The notes beneath the pieces were generated by a model. That model did no database searches. It worked only from the letters and a program-made list of their open reading frames with translations, and was not told the DNA's origin. From Deltaproteobacteria bacterium (GTDB lineage Bacteria > Desulfobacterota > Desulfobacteria > Desulfobacterales > ETH-SRB1): DNA of 6,612 nt. A program made the position numbers and the translations under genes. The stretch lies in assembly GCA_030262795.1 (NCBI GenBank), contig JAJSZO010000145.1:1-6612 (forward strand). The letters run 5' to 3'. Shown here one piece after another: positions 5,372 through 6,612 of this stretch. The number at the start of each line of letters is the position of its first letter. The first letter of the stretch is position 1.

Positions 5372-6028
5372 TCGGAAAATCAGATGACTGATAAAAAGGG
5401 AAACTACGATTGGGCGAAAAAACGCGCTGCAATGGTACAGCAACTGCGCGTGTACGGTATTGAGGATGAGCGGGTGTTAAAAGCTATGAATACTGTCTGG
5501 CGTCACAAATTTATCCCTGAAGAATATCTCGGTGTTGTCCCACCTTATGGGAACCACCCCTGTCGCATCGGTTATGATCAGACGATCTCGCAACCCTACA
5601 TTGTCGCTTATATGACAAAAAAACTGAATATTCAGACCGGAGAAAAGGTGCTTGAAATTGGCACCGGGTCAGGGTATCAAGCCGCCATTCTTGCCGAGTT
5701 GGGCGCGGAGGTTTACAGTATTGAGATCATACCCGAACTGGCAAATCATGCCCGTAAAGCTCTGACCATAGAGGGGTATGAGCAGGTCAAGGTGCTGACT
5801 GGTGATGGCTATAAAGGCTGGCCGGAACATAGTCCTTTTGATGCCATTATAGTAACCTGCGCGCCGGAAGATATCCCGCAAGCCTTGGTAAATCAATTAA
5901 AAGAAGGTGGGCGAATGATTTTGCCCCTCGGTATCTACATACAACGTCTGGTTATCCTTCGTAAAAAATCAGGACGTATAGAAAAAGTTGATGATCTTCG
6001 CGTGCGGTTCGTGCCAATGGTGCGCTGA
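5306..6028 (+). CDS. pcm: Protein-L-isoaspartate O-methyltransferase with lipoprotein signal peptide
   Basis: Residues 35-240 are a complete PCMT that transfers a methyl group from S-adenosylmethionine to L-isoaspartyl residues, the first step in repairing aged proteins. Visible motifs are the PCMT-specific DQTISQP (91-97), SAM motif I VLEIGTGSGYQ (115-125), the acidic ribose-binding Glu140, GDG (166-168), FDAIIVTCAPEDIP (178-191), GGRMILPLG (201-209) and the family C-terminus VRFVPMV. Residues 1-22 are an extra N-terminus: MKR, a hydrophobic core and the lipobox LLAS-C with Cys22. This predicts lipidation, and Ser at +2 would favour the outer membrane in a Gram-negative cell. AAGGGAGG precedes the ATG by 4 nt, which supports this start and hence the signal peptide. 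The gene stands alone, divergent from the kinase fragment. An exported SAM-dependent enzyme is odd because SAM is cytoplasmic. No key catalytic motif is missing. Confidence 0.92.
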   Translation: MKRALVYLGFVLLLGGLLLASCSENQMTDKKGNYDWAKKRAAMVQQLRVYGIEDERVLKAMNTVWRHKFIPEEYLGVVPPYGNHPCRIGYDQTISQPYIVAYMTKKLNIQTGEKVLEIGTGSGYQAAILAELGAEVYSIEIIPELANHARKALTIEGYEQVKVLTGDGYKGWPEHSPFDAIIVTCAPEDIPQALVNQLKEGGRMILPLGIYIQRLVILRKKSGRIEKVDDLRVRFVPMVR

Positions 6029-6079
6029 TCGTAAGTCTCCCGCATGGACACCAAGCCGCTCGCCAAGCTGTTTGCGGTC
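6029..6079. other. GC-rich spacer between pcm and IS110 relic copy 2
   Basis: This 51-bp stretch is visibly richer in G and C than its surroundings and reads like coding DNA in one plus-strand frame (MDTKPLAKLFAVWEK from 6044, with a stop at 6101-6103). It has no Shine-Dalgarno, and I recognise no protein. It may be the remnant of a gene lost when the relic arrived. There is no terminator hairpin for pcm here. Confidence 0.35.
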
Positions 6080-6207
6080 TGGGAGAAATCAGAAGAAACG
6101 TAAAGAATATTCAGCAAAACGGGCTTTTTGCTGGTTGGAATGGATGTTAGCAGGATATAATACTATTTTGTCAAGAATGAAGAGGTGCTTGAATGGGTTA
6201 CTTATTT
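6080..6207 (+). mobile_element. IS110-family transposase relic, copy 2
   Basis: This 128-bp segment repeats 4106-4253 in the same orientation. Shared stretches include gaaatcagaagaaacgtaaa at the left and aagaatgaagaggtgctt at the right, each with nearly identical flanking bases. Compared with copy 1 it lacks about 20 bp in the middle, after 'agca' near 6150. It is also frameshifted: one frame gives NVKNIQQNG and the GMDVS motif follows only in another frame. It is a decayed non-coding fossil. Its right limit falls 1 bp before the stop codon of the antiporter gene on the other strand. Confidence 0.65.
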
Positions 6208-6208
6208 A

Positions 6209-6612
6209 TTACTCTAGTGTAACTTCTTTTGCCTTAAAGAGAGCAAATCTGGTGCAGGCTGGACCAACTATCTCATTAAAAGCTACCGCAATCAAAGTGA
6301 TATTCAAGATGACTGATCGGAATTCAAAGTAGCTGGAATCCTGGGTGATTAAAAGGGTTAGACCAATAGCAACACCAGCTTGAGGGATCAAAGTCAATCC
6401 CAGATATTTTCTGATGGTTTCAGATGCGCCGGAAAGCGCCCCTCCCACATAAGCTCCAACGATTTTTCCTATAATGCGCGCTAATACAAAAATAATCCCC
6501 CAAGTAATCATGGTCGGTCCCACGGTTGTAAATACTTTTAGATTCAAGTTCGCACCGGCCAACACAAAGAAAAAGCAATAGATGGGCGGGGTCAGCTTCT
6601 CCAGATTAGCAA
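6209..6612 (-). CDS. Cation:proton antiporter (CPA2/KefB-NapA type), C-terminal part
   Basis: The frame is open from the right edge to a TAA at 6209, giving 133 residues of the C-terminal membrane domain. It begins ANLEKLTPPIYCFFFVLAG, which matches the CPA2 'LEKLTPPIY-LFFVLAGANL' region, and continues with helices including ITWGIIFVLARIIGKIVGAY and the Gly-rich LTLIPQAGVAIGLTLL. It ends with a final helix and RFALFKAKEVTLE. Such proteins exchange Na+ or K+ for H+ across the inner membrane. There is no C-terminal RCK/TrkA-N domain, so this resembles the NapA-like short forms rather than full KefB/KefC. The N-terminal helices, including the ion-binding site, lie outside the window. The GTG at 6565 is not the true start because the family sequence continues upstream of it. 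The stop abuts IS110 relic copy 2, so the tail may have been trimmed. Confidence 0.85.
   Translation of the reverse strand, partial: ANLEKLTPPIYCFFFVLAGANLNLKVFTTVGPTMITWGIIFVLARIIGKIVGAYVGGALSGASETIRKYLGLTLIPQAGVAIGLTLLITQDSSYFEFRSVILNITLIAVAFNEIVGPACTRFALFKAKEVTLE

Noticed and set aside
4106..6207. An intact composite transposon
   Set aside because: Both flanking copies lack a functional transposase and no terminal duplication is visible, so present mobility is not supported.
5988..6332. Plus-strand open frame of 114 codons
   Set aside because: It starts inside pcm, passes through relic copy 2 and continues antisense to the antiporter. Its composition does not resemble a protein.

Overview
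The window looks like accessory DNA from a Gram-negative bacterium. The best clues are a lipoprotein-type signal on an exported enzyme, a flotillin/YqiJ pair of the proteobacterial type, moderate-to-low GC, and abundant palindromic repeats with insertion-sequence debris. I would guess a delta-proteobacterium (Desulfobacterota), but no rRNA or taxonomic marker gene is present, so this is weak.

Region 1 (1-3148, minus strand) is a tight three-gene operon. In transcription order it encodes a coiled-coil PspA/IM30-like protein, a YqiJ-type membrane protein with a C-terminal OB-fold, and a YqiK-type flotillin whose 3' end lies outside the window. Each gene has a strong Shine-Dalgarno. Together they look like a membrane-integrity or membrane-microdomain module: a peripheral scaffold, an OB-fold membrane partner and an SPFH scaffold. 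The YqiJ-like protein carries a striking His-Asp-X-Asp tandem repeat.

Region 2 (3149-4105) has a long MITE-like palindrome (about 3320-3504), a small two-helix membrane protein read from a non-ATG start, and the N-terminal stub of an AAA ATPase that keeps Walker A and little else.

Region 3 (4106-6207) is a block bounded by two directly repeated fragments, each containing the 5' end of what looks like an IS110-family transposase gene. Between them lie a DUF2784-type membrane protein, an N-terminal fragment of a diacylglycerol-kinase-like lipid kinase joined almost directly to it, a second palindromic repeat, and a divergent gene for a protein-L-isoaspartate O-methyltransferase with a lipoprotein signal peptide.

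Region 4 (6209-6612, minus strand) is the C-terminal part of a CPA2-type cation:proton antiporter that runs off the right edge.

The intact genes concern the envelope or protein repair under stress, while 3200-6200 shows repeated deletion and insertion. I see no tRNA, rRNA, CRISPR array or origin. No clearly novel defence-type system is evident. The most unusual items are the exported methyltransferase, the PspA-like/YqiJ/YqiK cassette with its HDxD repeat, and the two matching transposase-derived relics.
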